Shown here piece by piece: positions 1 to 9,807 of a DNA stretch of 37,897 nt. This DNA is from a bacterium. Lineage in GTDB: Bacteria > Electryoneota > RPQS01. The notes beneath the pieces are model-generated. The model had not been told where the DNA came from and made no database searches. It saw nothing but the letters and a program-made list of their open reading frames with translations. The position numbers and the translations under genes were made by a program. The stretch spans positions 1 through 37,897 of the forward strand of contig JADLDM010000029.1 of assembly GCA_020846695.1 (NCBI GenBank), in the 5' to 3' direction. The stretch's first letter is position 1. Each line of letters starts with the position of its first letter.

Positions 1-11
1 ACATCCGGTAC

Positions 12-317
12 ATGACCGCGATCATTGACTTGTTGCAGTCTGCCCCCTGGTCTTACGTATCTGAATCCGACAGAAGGCTCCACATTGGTGGTCGCTATGT
101 TGTGGGTGCTGACACGGTTTGCATCCACATTTCCGGGAAGCCTTTTGTGTACAGTGAATTCTCCGTGTTTGGTATAGGGACCTATCGAACATCGAGATAT
201 TTCCCCGACACTATTTATCGGTGCTCAGAGGAAGTCTTTCAACAACACGTAAGCAGAGCCACAGAGTTCAGGAACAAGGATGTTGGAATGATAGACTTCC
301 TTCCTGACACCAACTAA
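12..317 (+). CDS. hypothetical protein, 101 aa
   Basis: Complete ORF with ATG start; no recognised motif; lies just upstream of the ABC transporter. Confidence 0.45.
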   Translation: MTAIIDLLQSAPWSYVSESDRRLHIGGRYVVGADTVCIHISGKPFVYSEFSVFGIGTYRTSRYFPDTIYRCSEEVFQQHVSRATEFRNKDVGMIDFLPDTN

Positions 318-348
318 GTCGTAGCGACGTCCGTCAAGCCATATCCTC

Positions 349-2184
349 TTGATTACTTATCTCAGTTTCATTAACCCTTTCAAGCGCTACCCGAAGTATC
401 TGATTGCTACGGCGGTGAGCACGCTTTTCTTTGTGGCGTTTAACGCGCTGTCCGTGTGGCTCGTCGCGCCCGTGCTCAGCGTGCTCTTCATGCCCGGCAA
501 GAGCGATCCCACAACAAACGCCGTGGTGGGTGAGGGGCTGCGCGGAGTTTATGATTCGCTGAAGCAGTGGTCATGGGAGATGATCGGCGGCGGCGATCCG
601 CAGCAGGTTCTGCCTCGTCTGTGTGTCGCACTGATTGCGGTCTTTGTGCTGAAGAATGTGTTTGCATATTTGCAGATGCACTTCGTCTCGTACGTCGAGC
701 AACGGATGATCAAGGACCTGCGCGAACGCGTCTATTCGCACGTGATCCGCCAGCGCTACGGATTCTTCGACTCGAGTTCGACCGGTGAACTGATGAGCGC
801 CGTGATGAACGATGTCAATCAGCTTTCCGTCACATTCCAGCGCGTGTTCACGCAGGCCGTGCGCGACCCGCTCACCGTACTCACATTGCTCGTGATTCTC
901 TTCAGCATCTCGTGGCAATTGACGCTTGCGGCGCTGCTGATTGTTCCGGCTTTCGGGATTATCTTCCGCAAGACCGGCGGCAGCCTGAAGCGCAAGAGCG
1001 GCAGAATTCAGGAGGGTATGGCGGAAATCACATCCGCGCTGCAAGAGACCATTTCCGGCGCGCGCTTAATCAAGTCTGCTTCAACGGAGCAATTTGAAAG
1101 CGAGCGCTTTGAAGGACGCTCGACACGACTCTTCCGAAACGCGCTGCGCATGGTCAGACTGGAACGTCTCGCCTCGCCTCTTTCCGAAACCATCGGCGTC
1201 GGAATCATTGCTACGGTTCTTCTGCTCGGCGGTCAGCAGGTGCTCTCAGGTTCCTTGCTCGATGCTGAAGATTTCATTCGTTTCATTGTTGTGCTGTTCT
1301 CGATGCTTGCACCCGCAAAAGCTGTTGGCAACCTGCACAACTATCTGCAAATCGGATCGGCGGCTGGCGCGCGCATCAATGCGCTGCTTGAAAAGCCGCA
1401 GGAGTTGCTCAACGAGACTGGCAAGCCTGTCACTAAGCTCGAGCGCGGCGTGCGATTTGACAACGTCTTCTTCAAATATCCGACTTCGGAACATTGGATT
1501 TTGAACAACGTCTCGTTTGAAGTTAAGCGAGGCGAGCGCGTCGCGCTGGTAGGCCGATCAGGAAGCGGGAAAACCACGCTTGCGAATCTGCTTCCGCGAT
1601 TCTATGAAGTTGAAAAAGGGCACGTGCTATGGGATGGTCAAGACGTGCGCGAGTTCAAGATTCCAGACCTGCGCAAGCACGTCAGCATCGTCAGTCAGGA
1701 TGTCTTCCTCTTCAATGAGTCCGTTCGCTACAATCTGACTTACGGCAATCCGGCGATTACCGACGAGCAATTACATGCAGCGATTGCGCGGGCGCAAGCG
1801 GCGGATTTCATCGCGCAGATGCCGCAGGGATTGGAAACCGTTGTCGGCGAGCGCGGCGCACAGCTTTCGGGCGGACAACGACAGCGCATCGCCATCGCGC
1901 GCGCGTTACTGAAAAATGCACCGCTGCTGATCTTCGACGAAGCAACCTCTGCGCTTGACAACGAATCCGAAAGACTGATTCAACACGCGCTGGAGGAATT
2001 ATTCCGGGACCGCACTGTGATCATCATCGCGCACCGTCTGAGTTCGATTCGTTTTGCAGATCGCGTGATCGTGATGGATGCGGGAGAGATTGCCGCGCAG
2101 GGCACGCACGACTCGCTGATTCAATCGAGCGAATTGTATCGCGTCCTTACACAGCAATATGAGCGGGAAGCCAGAGTCGAGTGA
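349..2184 (+). CDS. ABC transporter, MsbA-like ATP-binding/permease protein
   Basis: Six-TM-type N-terminus, Walker A GRSGSGKTT, signature LSGGQRQR, Walker B LLIFDEATSALD, H-loop AHRLSS. TTG start; in-frame stop at 322-324 leaves no ATG upstream. Confidence 0.93.
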   Translation: MITYLSFINPFKRYPKYLIATAVSTLFFVAFNALSVWLVAPVLSVLFMPGKSDPTTNAVVGEGLRGVYDSLKQWSWEMIGGGDPQQVLPRLCVALIAVFVLKNVFAYLQMHFVSYVEQRMIKDLRERVYSHVIRQRYGFFDSSSTGELMSAVMNDVNQLSVTFQRVFTQAVRDPLTVLTLLVILFSISWQLTLAALLIVPAFGIIFRKTGGSLKRKSGRIQEGMAEITSALQETISGARLIKSASTEQFESERFEGRSTRLFRNALRMVRLERLASPLSETIGVGIIATVLLLGGQQVLSGSLLDAEDFIRFIVVLFSMLAPAKAVGNLHNYLQIGSAAGARINALLEKPQELLNETGKPVTKLERGVRFDNVFFKYPTSEHWILNNVSFEVKRGERVALVGRSGSGKTTLANLLPRFYEVEKGHVLWDGQDVREFKIPDLRKHVSIVSQDVFLFNESVRYNLTYGNPAITDEQLHAAIARAQAADFIAQMPQGLETVVGERGAQLSGGQRQRIAIARALLKNAPLLIFDEATSALDNESERLIQHALEELFRDRTVIIIAHRLSSIRFADRVIVMDAGEIAAQGTHDSLIQSSELYRVLTQQYEREARVE

Positions 2185-3269
2185 AGCTCCTGCTGGTAAA
2201 TTCTGCAGCTCCGGAACTTTGGGGTGGCGGCGAAAAGTGGTTCGTAGAGGCCGCGAAATGGTTCACCGAAGAAGGACACCATGTCATGGTGTGCGCGAGG
2301 AGCGATTCGCGATTTGAGACGGCCGCAAGAGGGGCAGGATTGAACACAGTCTCTACGCCCTTCGGCGGCGATTTTGATCCGTTTGCAGTTGCGCGCGCAC
2401 ACAAAATACTGAAGCAAGTCAAACCGCAATGCGTGCTGACGAACTTCAACAAAGAGGCGTGGCACTTCGGTCTCGCGCGCGACAAGATGGATACGCGATT
2501 GATCGCACGGCATGGCTTTCCGCTCTGGTCGGATAAGCTGCATCACAAGCTCGTTGCAAAGCTGCTGGATCACCTGATTGTGAATGCGGAGACGATCCGC
2601 GATCGCTATCTCGCTCTTGGAATCAACGACAAGAAATTGTCCGTGATTCATAACGGAGTGTCTCAGTTCACACAGCGATTTGGTGAAATGCGCAAGCGCT
2701 TGAAGCTCGCCGACAGCACATTCTTGGCCGTCGCGGCAGGAAGACTTGAGGAGCAGAAGAGATTTGATCTGCTGCTTCAAGCATGGAGATTTGCTGACTC
2801 GCATGATGCAGATGCACATCTTGCGATCTTCGGCAGAGGCCCGCAGGAGGAGGCTCTGAAGTCTCTGACAAGAGAAATGAATTTGGAGAGCAGCGTCACT
2901 TTCGCGGGCTTTGATTCGGACTTCGCTTCACTCGTCGGAGATGCAGATCTGTTTGTGTTGACGTCGGAAAATGAGGGCACGCCGAATGCGGTGTTGGAGG
3001 CGATGAGTGCGGGTGTTCCCGTGTTAGGATTCGACGTCGGTGCGATGAAGACTCTCTTGCGCGGGAGTCTAAGTGATTTCCTTATTCGAGCGGGCGATGC
3101 CCAAGCGCTTAACGAGCGGCTTTCATATTGGATTTCTAATCGAGAGAAGCTAAGAAGTCATCGCGCGGAGTTTGCAGTCAGAGCCAAGAGCGAGTTCAGT
3201 TTTGATGTTTCGATGCGTCGCTACGTGGAAGTCTTTCAAGCCGTGGTAGATCAGAGTGCGCGAGCGTAA
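2181..3269 (+). CDS. glycosyltransferase family 4 (GT-B fold)
   Basis: N-terminal GGGEKWF, C-terminal AAGRLEEQKRFDLLLQA and E-x7-E type motif ENEGTPNAVLEAMSAGVPVLG; GTG start overlapping the upstream stop by 4 nt. Confidence 0.9.
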   Translation: MKLLLVNSAAPELWGGGEKWFVEAAKWFTEEGHHVMVCARSDSRFETAARGAGLNTVSTPFGGDFDPFAVARAHKILKQVKPQCVLTNFNKEAWHFGLARDKMDTRLIARHGFPLWSDKLHHKLVAKLLDHLIVNAETIRDRYLALGINDKKLSVIHNGVSQFTQRFGEMRKRLKLADSTFLAVAAGRLEEQKRFDLLLQAWRFADSHDADAHLAIFGRGPQEEALKSLTREMNLESSVTFAGFDSDFASLVGDADLFVLTSENEGTPNAVLEAMSAGVPVLGFDVGAMKTLLRGSLSDFLIRAGDAQALNERLSYWISNREKLRSHRAEFAVRAKSEFSFDVSMRRYVEVFQAVVDQSARA

Positions 3270-5292
3270 GGAAGAAATCATCGGTTCGCTGGTCTTTCTC
3301 TTGGCCGTGCTCATCGGTTGGGGACCCTTTGTTTTCTTCGGTGTGCGGGAAAATTTCGGAGATCGCTTCGCGCTCCTAATTGGCGCCGGATTCGGCGCGC
3401 TTGCTGCGGGTTTCATTTACGACGCGGCGGAAAGACTGCTCGGAAAAGGCGAGGGAATCTATGCCGCAATTGTAGCGGTGACGTTCCCTGCCGCGGGAAT
3501 TGTTATCAGCCAGGCGCCGCTCTTGCCCGATGCTGCGCTGATGTTTATTACGTCGGCGTCATTGTGGTTTGCATCCCGCGCAACGGATGAAACGCGCGCG
3601 GAGAATCTGTTTTTTGTCTCGCTGCTGTCCGGAGTTTCGACGGCGTCTTTCGGATTTCAACCGGTCGCCTTTCTTCCGTTGCTTGCAGGAATTGTTGTTC
3701 ATACTCGCGCGCAATTGAAACCGCTGGATGTTCTGCTCGTCTTGCTTCCGGTGCTTGCGGGTTTGATTGTCAATCGAATGCCTTCGCTGCCCTTCGCGCA
3801 ATCGGCAACGCGGCACGTGACAATTGAGAACTCACTCGTTCAAGAGTTTTTGTTCGCATTGCCGTGGGGTGTATGGTTACTTGCGGGGATCTTCGGTAAG
3901 CGTGATTCGCTTTCGGAATCGTGGATTCGTTTTACAGCACTGAGTCTCTTCATATTGACGGGACTTTCTCTTGCACTTGGGAATTCGCCGATTGCATCGC
4001 TAGGCAGCGCGACTCCCGTGCTCGCGCTAATCACTGCGGCGCTGCTGAAATCGTGGTTTGATGCGGGAGAATCAGGACGACTCAAGAGCTTCAATTGGAT
4101 CGCCGCGCCCGCCGCGCTCGGGATGATTTCATTTCTTCTGTGGCGCGTGCTCAAGAGCGAGGACCTGCTCGTCGTCGGACACAATCACGCACTGCTGGCG
4201 GTGGCTGCAGGGCTTGTAATCTTCGTCCCGCTCTTGAAGGACATGCGACGCTGGCTCTTCTTTATGCTCGCGCTGTCGGGAGCGGTGATTGGAGCGCTGT
4301 GGTTTCTATATTCGGGTGAAGTCATCTATGAAGATCTGAAGGCCACATTCAATATCGCGCCGTGGTTGACGACCGTTGCGATGCTTGCGCTTGCGGGTGT
4401 TCGCTTCCTTTTTGGAAGGAGCATTCCCAGGGCCGCGCGCACTCCGGGTGAAAAATGTCGCTTTGACACGCTGGTTGCGAGGAGCTTCCGTAACAAAAGA
4501 GTGTGGGCGGGCGAGCCTAAAACACTTGCGCTTGCGGATGGAGACAAAGTGCGTATCGCAATTTTCGGCGATGTCACCGGCTCCGAATTTCCATTCTCTT
4601 CACGTCGTGGCGGTTATTTCGCTTTTAGGAAATTGGTTTCGGAACTCAACGAGCGCAAGCCGGATGTTGTTATATGCACCGGCGACCTTGCTTCCAACGC
4701 GACTGCGCTATCTTATCGAAGGCTGCGCGTGATGTTGAGAAATCTGCGCTTGCCGCTTCTGGTCACGCCGGGCAACCACGACCTTGTCGCTAAGCGCGTT
4801 TACAAACCGCACTACTTTCACGGGCTTTTTGGAACGGACAACGGGAGCCTTGTGCTCGCGGACCTGCGTCTTGTGTTTCTGAATACTGCATGGGGCGCAC
4901 TGAGCGATGAGCAGTTTGCATGGCTGGAAGAGACGCTCGCATCACCACATTCCGGCAAGACCCTTGTATTCTGTCACAAGCCGCTATTTGATCCGCGCGA
5001 AGGAAAATCTTACGCCATCGAGCACAGACCGGACGCGGAGAAGCTGCACGAGATATTTCGCAAGCATCGAGTCACGGCGGTTTTCTCCGGTCACATTCAT
5101 TCTCTACTGCATTCCGGGCGCGACGGCATTCACTACATCATCTCCGGCGGCGGCGGATCGAAATTGAAAACAGAAGGTGACGCGCATCACTATCTCTGGC
5201 TGACGGGCGATAGTCGTGAACTCGTGCTGGAAGCCTGCGTGCCACAAACAGGTGAGCGGCTTCTCACTCTCAATCTCTCAAATCTCTCTTGA
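3256..5292 (+). CDS. multi-TM (PMT_2/ArnT-like, degenerate) domain fused to calcineurin-like metallophosphoesterase
   Basis: N-terminal ~400 aa hydrophobic, resembling GT-C (RFALLIGAGFGALAAGFIYDAAERLLGKGEGIYAA...PDAALMF); C-terminal GDVTG, CTGD, GNHD, CHKP, GHIHS motifs. GTG start. Confidence 0.82.
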   Translation: MRERKEEIIGSLVFLLAVLIGWGPFVFFGVRENFGDRFALLIGAGFGALAAGFIYDAAERLLGKGEGIYAAIVAVTFPAAGIVISQAPLLPDAALMFITSASLWFASRATDETRAENLFFVSLLSGVSTASFGFQPVAFLPLLAGIVVHTRAQLKPLDVLLVLLPVLAGLIVNRMPSLPFAQSATRHVTIENSLVQEFLFALPWGVWLLAGIFGKRDSLSESWIRFTALSLFILTGLSLALGNSPIASLGSATPVLALITAALLKSWFDAGESGRLKSFNWIAAPAALGMISFLLWRVLKSEDLLVVGHNHALLAVAAGLVIFVPLLKDMRRWLFFMLALSGAVIGALWFLYSGEVIYEDLKATFNIAPWLTTVAMLALAGVRFLFGRSIPRAARTPGEKCRFDTLVARSFRNKRVWAGEPKTLALADGDKVRIAIFGDVTGSEFPFSSRRGGYFAFRKLVSELNERKPDVVICTGDLASNATALSYRRLRVMLRNLRLPLLVTPGNHDLVAKRVYKPHYFHGLFGTDNGSLVLADLRLVFLNTAWGALSDEQFAWLEETLASPHSGKTLVFCHKPLFDPREGKSYAIEHRPDAEKLHEIFRKHRVTAVFSGHIHSLLHSGRDGIHYIISGGGGSKLKTEGDAHHYLWLTGDSRELVLEACVPQTGERLLTLNLSNLS

Positions 5293-6320
5293 AGCTTCGC
5301 GGCGAAATTCCCGATCTCGGACCGAGACGAATCCTGCTGATTCAATTGCGACGCATTGGAGATGTGTTACTCTGTACACCGGCGATTCGCGCGCTCCACG
5401 AGAAGTATCCACACGCGCAGATTGACTTCGCGGCGGAAGAGCCGGGTGAAGAAGTCTTGCGTGGACATCCGCTGATCCGAAATCTGTGGCTCACACCCAA
5501 GCGCGGGCTCATGGACACGGTTTCGTTCGTTCGTAAGATGCGTCGCGAGCAATATGATTGGGTGATTGATTTCCTGGCGAACCCACGCAGCGCGCAGATG
5601 ACATTTTTCACGCGTGCGGGTGTTCGTGCGGGGCTTGCGAGGAGGGGAAGAGCGTGGGCCTACAACTACTTGTTGGAGGAAGAGCCTGAGGACGCGGATG
5701 CCTACGCGGTGGACTTGCGGCTTTCGATGCTGCGCGAATTAGGTATCGCATCTCGCTCTCGAAAGTTGGAAATCTACTGCGATCTTCAGAATGAGGCGGC
5801 GCAAGAAAGGGCTCGAGAAACTTTGCGGTCAGCATCCGGTGTGGTGGTTGCAATCGCCGCAGGAAATGCAAACAATGCGAAACGCTATCCCGCGGACTTG
5901 ACCGCGAGTGTGGTTGATCTCTTGCGCGCGCAGGGAATGAATGTGGTGCTGACGAGTGGGCCGGGTGAGGGGGAGTTCGGCGAGGCGATTCTGAAGCAGC
6001 TCAAGATTCCGGTTGTGCACATGAAAGATGCGCGTGTGGTGGACTTAACTGCGCTATATCGAAATTGCGCGCTTTATGTCGGTCCGGATTCAGGCCCGAA
6101 ACACATAGCGGTTGCATGTGGAATTCCGACCGTGACGATTTTCGGACCGGGGAGACCCTCAAATTGGAACGATGCAGAGAATCCGAATAATGTGATGCTG
6201 GTCGCGCCCTGTGACAAGCGACCGCATTGTGTAGAAGCGGAATGCGCGAAGCTTGGGCATATCAAACTGATCACGCCGCGCGAAGTGCTGGCCGCTTCGC
6301 TTAGAGCGCTGCTTCGATAG
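5289..6320 (+). CDS. glycosyltransferase family 9 / heptosyltransferase family protein
   Basis: RRILLIQLRRIGDVLLCTPAIRALHEKYP N-terminus and GPDSGPKHIAVACGIPTVTIFGPGRP motif typical of ADP-heptose:LPS heptosyltransferases; TTG start. Confidence 0.9.
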   Translation: MKLRGEIPDLGPRRILLIQLRRIGDVLLCTPAIRALHEKYPHAQIDFAAEEPGEEVLRGHPLIRNLWLTPKRGLMDTVSFVRKMRREQYDWVIDFLANPRSAQMTFFTRAGVRAGLARRGRAWAYNYLLEEEPEDADAYAVDLRLSMLRELGIASRSRKLEIYCDLQNEAAQERARETLRSASGVVVAIAAGNANNAKRYPADLTASVVDLLRAQGMNVVLTSGPGEGEFGEAILKQLKIPVVHMKDARVVDLTALYRNCALYVGPDSGPKHIAVACGIPTVTIFGPGRPSNWNDAENPNNVMLVAPCDKRPHCVEAECAKLGHIKLITPREVLAASLRALLR

Positions 6321-6321
6321 C

Positions 6322-6708
6322 TCACGAGTCTCCGTGGAATTTATCCATGTCGCGGCGATCTTTTTTCGTCGGACGGCGGCCTTCGTTCTTCTTGCTGCCA
6401 TCGCGCCAAAGCCGATCTGACTCCTCAATCTGCCGAAATTTTTCGACCGTCGCCGGATCGGTGATCTCTTCGTACATGCGGTGCGCGTCTTTCTTGGAAA
6501 GATTGATGTCGGCGGATTCGAGTATCCGATAGGCGCGATAGAGTCCCTTGACACGAATTTTCAGAATCGCACCCGCATCAATCGTGTCCCCCGGATCCGC
6601 GAAGCGCTCGCCGATCATGATCTTGCCCTCGCGACACGCAGCGGTTGCCTGAGTCCGGGATTTGTAGAGCCGCGCGCGATGCAGCCAAATATCTACTCGT
6701 AGTTTCAC
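6322..6708 (-). CDS. S4-domain RNA-binding protein (Hsp15-like)
   Basis: MKLRVDIWLHRARLYKSRTQATAACREGKIMIGERFADPGDTIDAGAILKIR is a classic S4 domain. Confidence 0.88.
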   Translation of the reverse strand: MKLRVDIWLHRARLYKSRTQATAACREGKIMIGERFADPGDTIDAGAILKIRVKGLYRAYRILESADINLSKKDAHRMYEEITDPATVEKFRQIEESDRLWRDGSKKNEGRRPTKKDRRDMDKFHGDS

Positions 6709-6781
6709 ATCTGTTTCCTTGCCGGTTACAAGAAGATAATATTTCCCCGCGAATAAATCCAGCAGCCAACGGGTCCCTTAT

Positions 6782-8554
6782 ATGTTCCAGATTTTCCTGA
6801 TTCTTATTCTATGTTTCTCGGCGGTCGCGCAGGCCGACGATCTGTCCGACAATTTGAAGCGCCACGTCTATTACCTCGCGGATGATGCGCGTGAAGGACG
6901 CGGTATCGGCACCAAGGGCTTGGACGATGCGGCGGATTACATCGCGGCGCAAATGAAAGAGATCGGTCTCACTCCGCCCTTCGATGGCTCCTACTTTCAG
7001 GAGTTTGATATGGGCTGGGGATTTGAGATGGGCGCGAATAACAAATTGGTCTATGGCGAAAAGAGTGCAACAACAGAAGACGGAGTGATGCCGACAGGAT
7101 TCTCTGCAGCGGGAACCGTGACAGCGCCGGTCAGGTTTGTAGGCTACGGAATAACGGCGCCAGAGTTTGAATATGATGACTATGCCGATATTGACGTGAA
7201 TGGCGCGATTGCCTTGGTGATGCGCAAAGAGCCGGGCGAATTTGATTCGACCTCAAAGTTCGAAGGACTCAATACGACTTTGCACGCGGCGCTTAGAACC
7301 AAAGCAAGCAATGCGAAGCAGCATGGCGCGGCTGCAATGCTCTTAGTTGACGGGCCGCTCTACGCGGATTCCACGCAGGCAGAGGAATTGGTCGCACCGC
7401 CTTCCAATGAAGCCTATATTGATTGCGGCATTCCGGTCATGAGAATGACGCGCAAGAAAGTCGCCGAGTTATTTCCCGAATTTGAATTGGCGAAGCTGCA
7501 ACGTTCGATTGATTCCAACACGCAACCGCGCAGTTTGGAAGTAACCAAGGATAGCGTGTCGCTCTCAACCGATCTTTCGCGTGAAACCGTGAAGGTGAAA
7601 AACGTCGGTGGAATCGTAGAGGGCGGAGACAATGTGCTGGTTCTCGGCGCGCATTATGATCACCTCGGTTACGGTCAGAGCGGAAGCCTCGACGAGAAAT
7701 TGAATGTGATTCACAACGGCGCGGATGATAACGCGAGCGGAGTTGCGGGGATTCTGGAAACTGCGCGCATGTTGAAGAAGACTCCGATCGGCTCAACGGT
7801 GCTCGTGGTCGCGTTTACGGCAGAAGAGACCGGATTGGGTGGATCAAGTCATCTGGTGAAGCATTTCCCACTCGACATGGCTCGCGTGAAGATGATGCTC
7901 AATCTTGATATGGTGGGCCGCTTGAACGACAAAGCTGAGTTCACGGTGCTGTCGTGCAAGTCCGCGGAGGAATTTTCGGGAATCGTGGATCGCGCAAGTC
8001 AGGAGACCGGTTTGACGATTACCTGCAAAGGCGACGGCTATGGGCCTTCCGATCACATGAACTTTTATCTCGCGGAAAAGCCGGTGCTCTTCTTCTTTAC
8101 GGGCGCGCACGCGGATTATCACAAGTCAACCGATGATGCGGACCTCATCAATTACAACGGTGCGGCGAAAGTGACGCAGCTTGCTTATAACACGCTGCGG
8201 GAAGTGGACTCCTTCAATTCGCCGTTGACCTATGTAAAATCGAGTGAGCCGCCGGATCAGGGCGGCGGCGCTTTTCGCGCATACTTCGGTTCGATTCCCG
8301 ATTATGCTCAGCCGGATTCTTTGATCGGAGTGCTGCTCTCCGGCGCGCGCGAAGGTGGTCCCGCTGCAACTGCAGGCATCAAAGGCGGCGACTTGCTCGT
8401 GCGCATGGGCAAGGTGAAGCTCAACAACATCTATGACTTCGTCTTCGCGCTGAAAACTTATGCGCCGGGTGATACCGTCGAAGTGGAATACATGCGCGAA
8501 AACAAGAATGAAGTTGCGCAAGTGGTTTTGAAGGCGCCGCCGCAAAAGCACTAA
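6782..8554 (+). CDS. secreted M28 family zinc aminopeptidase with PA insert and C-terminal PDZ domain
   Basis: Signal peptide; LGAHYDHLG, NGADDNASGVAGILE, FTAEETGLGGSSH, LNLDMVGR metal-ligand motifs; C-terminal GVLLSGAREGGPAATAGIKGGDLLVRMG PDZ. Confidence 0.93.
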   Translation: MFQIFLILILCFSAVAQADDLSDNLKRHVYYLADDAREGRGIGTKGLDDAADYIAAQMKEIGLTPPFDGSYFQEFDMGWGFEMGANNKLVYGEKSATTEDGVMPTGFSAAGTVTAPVRFVGYGITAPEFEYDDYADIDVNGAIALVMRKEPGEFDSTSKFEGLNTTLHAALRTKASNAKQHGAAAMLLVDGPLYADSTQAEELVAPPSNEAYIDCGIPVMRMTRKKVAELFPEFELAKLQRSIDSNTQPRSLEVTKDSVSLSTDLSRETVKVKNVGGIVEGGDNVLVLGAHYDHLGYGQSGSLDEKLNVIHNGADDNASGVAGILETARMLKKTPIGSTVLVVAFTAEETGLGGSSHLVKHFPLDMARVKMMLNLDMVGRLNDKAEFTVLSCKSAEEFSGIVDRASQETGLTITCKGDGYGPSDHMNFYLAEKPVLFFFTGAHADYHKSTDDADLINYNGAAKVTQLAYNTLREVDSFNSPLTYVKSSEPPDQGGGAFRAYFGSIPDYAQPDSLIGVLLSGAREGGPAATAGIKGGDLLVRMGKVKLNNIYDFVFALKTYAPGDTVEVEYMRENKNEVAQVVLKAPPQKH

Positions 8555-8585
8555 GTGAACCGGAAACAGGAAATAGGAACCGGAA

Positions 8586-9671
8586 ATGACATACAGAATT
8601 ATTCTACTGCTTGCACTCACCTCTTCGCTTTTGTTTGCTGAAGAGCCTCTGCACGGCACGATGATCTCGACTTCGCCGCCGGATTCACTGTGGTATGAAG
8701 GAGAGTTGCATATTCAAAATGTCAAGCAGCTTACATTCGGCGGAGAAAATGCGGAGGCGTACTTCTCGACGGACGGCAAGTTCCTGGTCTATCAATCAAC
8801 ACGCGACAGCTTTGATTGTGATCAGATTTTCACGTACAATCTTGAAACCGGCGAGCAGACGCTCGTAAGCACGGGAACAGGCGTGACGACGTGTTCATTT
8901 TTTGTTCCTGGTAAGGACGAGCTTGTGTTCTGCTCTACTCATGAGCACGGCGCGCATTGTCCCGAGAAGCCGGATAGAAGTCTCGGCTATGTTTGGGGGC
9001 TTTTCGATTTTGGAGTGTACAAGTGTAAGCTGGATGGAAGCGGATTGACGAAGCTCTCGGATGTTGCAGGCGCGTACGATGCGGAGGCCGCAGTGTCACC
9101 GGACGGCAAGGAAGTCATCTTCACCTCGGGGCGCGACGGCGATCTGGAACTCTACAAAATGGATATTGACGGGCGGAACGTGAAGCGCTTGACGCACACG
9201 GTAGGCTATGACGGAGGGCCGTTCTTCTCGCCTGACGGAAAGTGGATTGTCTATCGCACTTTTCATCCCAAGACTCCCGAGGAGTTTGAGAAGTGGAATT
9301 TCCTTTGGGAAAAACAGGCCGTGTCACCTGTTCGCCTCGAGCTATGGGTGATGGATACGGAAGGTGAGCAGCAAAGACAAGTAACGAATCTCAATTCCGC
9401 GAGTTTCTGTCCTTACATGCATCCCAACGGAGAGTGGATTATTTTCACCACGAACTGGGCGGACAGTTTAGGTAACAAGCGGATGCCGAACTTCGATCTC
9501 TTCAGAACCAGACCTGACGGCTCTGGACTTGAGCGGATTACATACGGCTCAACCTTTGACGGCTTCCCGATGTGGTCGTATGACGGGAAGAAACTGGTGT
9601 GGGCCTCCAATCGCGGTGTTCGCAAGGAATTGGGCGAAACGAATATCTTCATTGCGGACTGGGTAGAGTAG
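8586..9671 (+). CDS. secreted TolB-like/PD40 beta-propeller protein
   Basis: Signal peptide; repeated YFSTDGKFLVYQS, AVSPDGKEVIFTSGRDGDLELYKMD, FFSPDGKWIVYRT, MWSYDGKKLVWAS. Confidence 0.88.
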   Translation: MTYRIILLLALTSSLLFAEEPLHGTMISTSPPDSLWYEGELHIQNVKQLTFGGENAEAYFSTDGKFLVYQSTRDSFDCDQIFTYNLETGEQTLVSTGTGVTTCSFFVPGKDELVFCSTHEHGAHCPEKPDRSLGYVWGLFDFGVYKCKLDGSGLTKLSDVAGAYDAEAAVSPDGKEVIFTSGRDGDLELYKMDIDGRNVKRLTHTVGYDGGPFFSPDGKWIVYRTFHPKTPEEFEKWNFLWEKQAVSPVRLELWVMDTEGEQQRQVTNLNSASFCPYMHPNGEWIIFTTNWADSLGNKRMPNFDLFRTRPDGSGLERITYGSTFDGFPMWSYDGKKLVWASNRGVRKELGETNIFIADWVE

Positions 9672-9745
9672 CCAGCTTGAAAAGCTGGACAGTTTCGCCA
9701 GTTCGATCGTCGTCCGAGCCTGACAGAATGCGGCGGCTACAGTGC

Positions 9746-9777
9746 TTGAGAGTCTTGAATGAATCAACTATATTTTG
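9746..9777 (+). promoter_or_regulatory. putative Bacteroidetes-like promoter TTG-N20-TATATTTTG
   Basis: TTG at 9746-9748, TATATTTTG at 9769-9777, upstream of the C11 peptidase ATG at 9808/9814. Confidence 0.4.
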
Positions 9778-9807
9778 AAAACAACGGAAACAACCAATTC
9801 GAGGGCA

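Noticed and set aside
2121-2819. 232-aa minus-strand ORF
   Set aside because: Antisense to GT4 and ABC transporter genes with clear family motifs.
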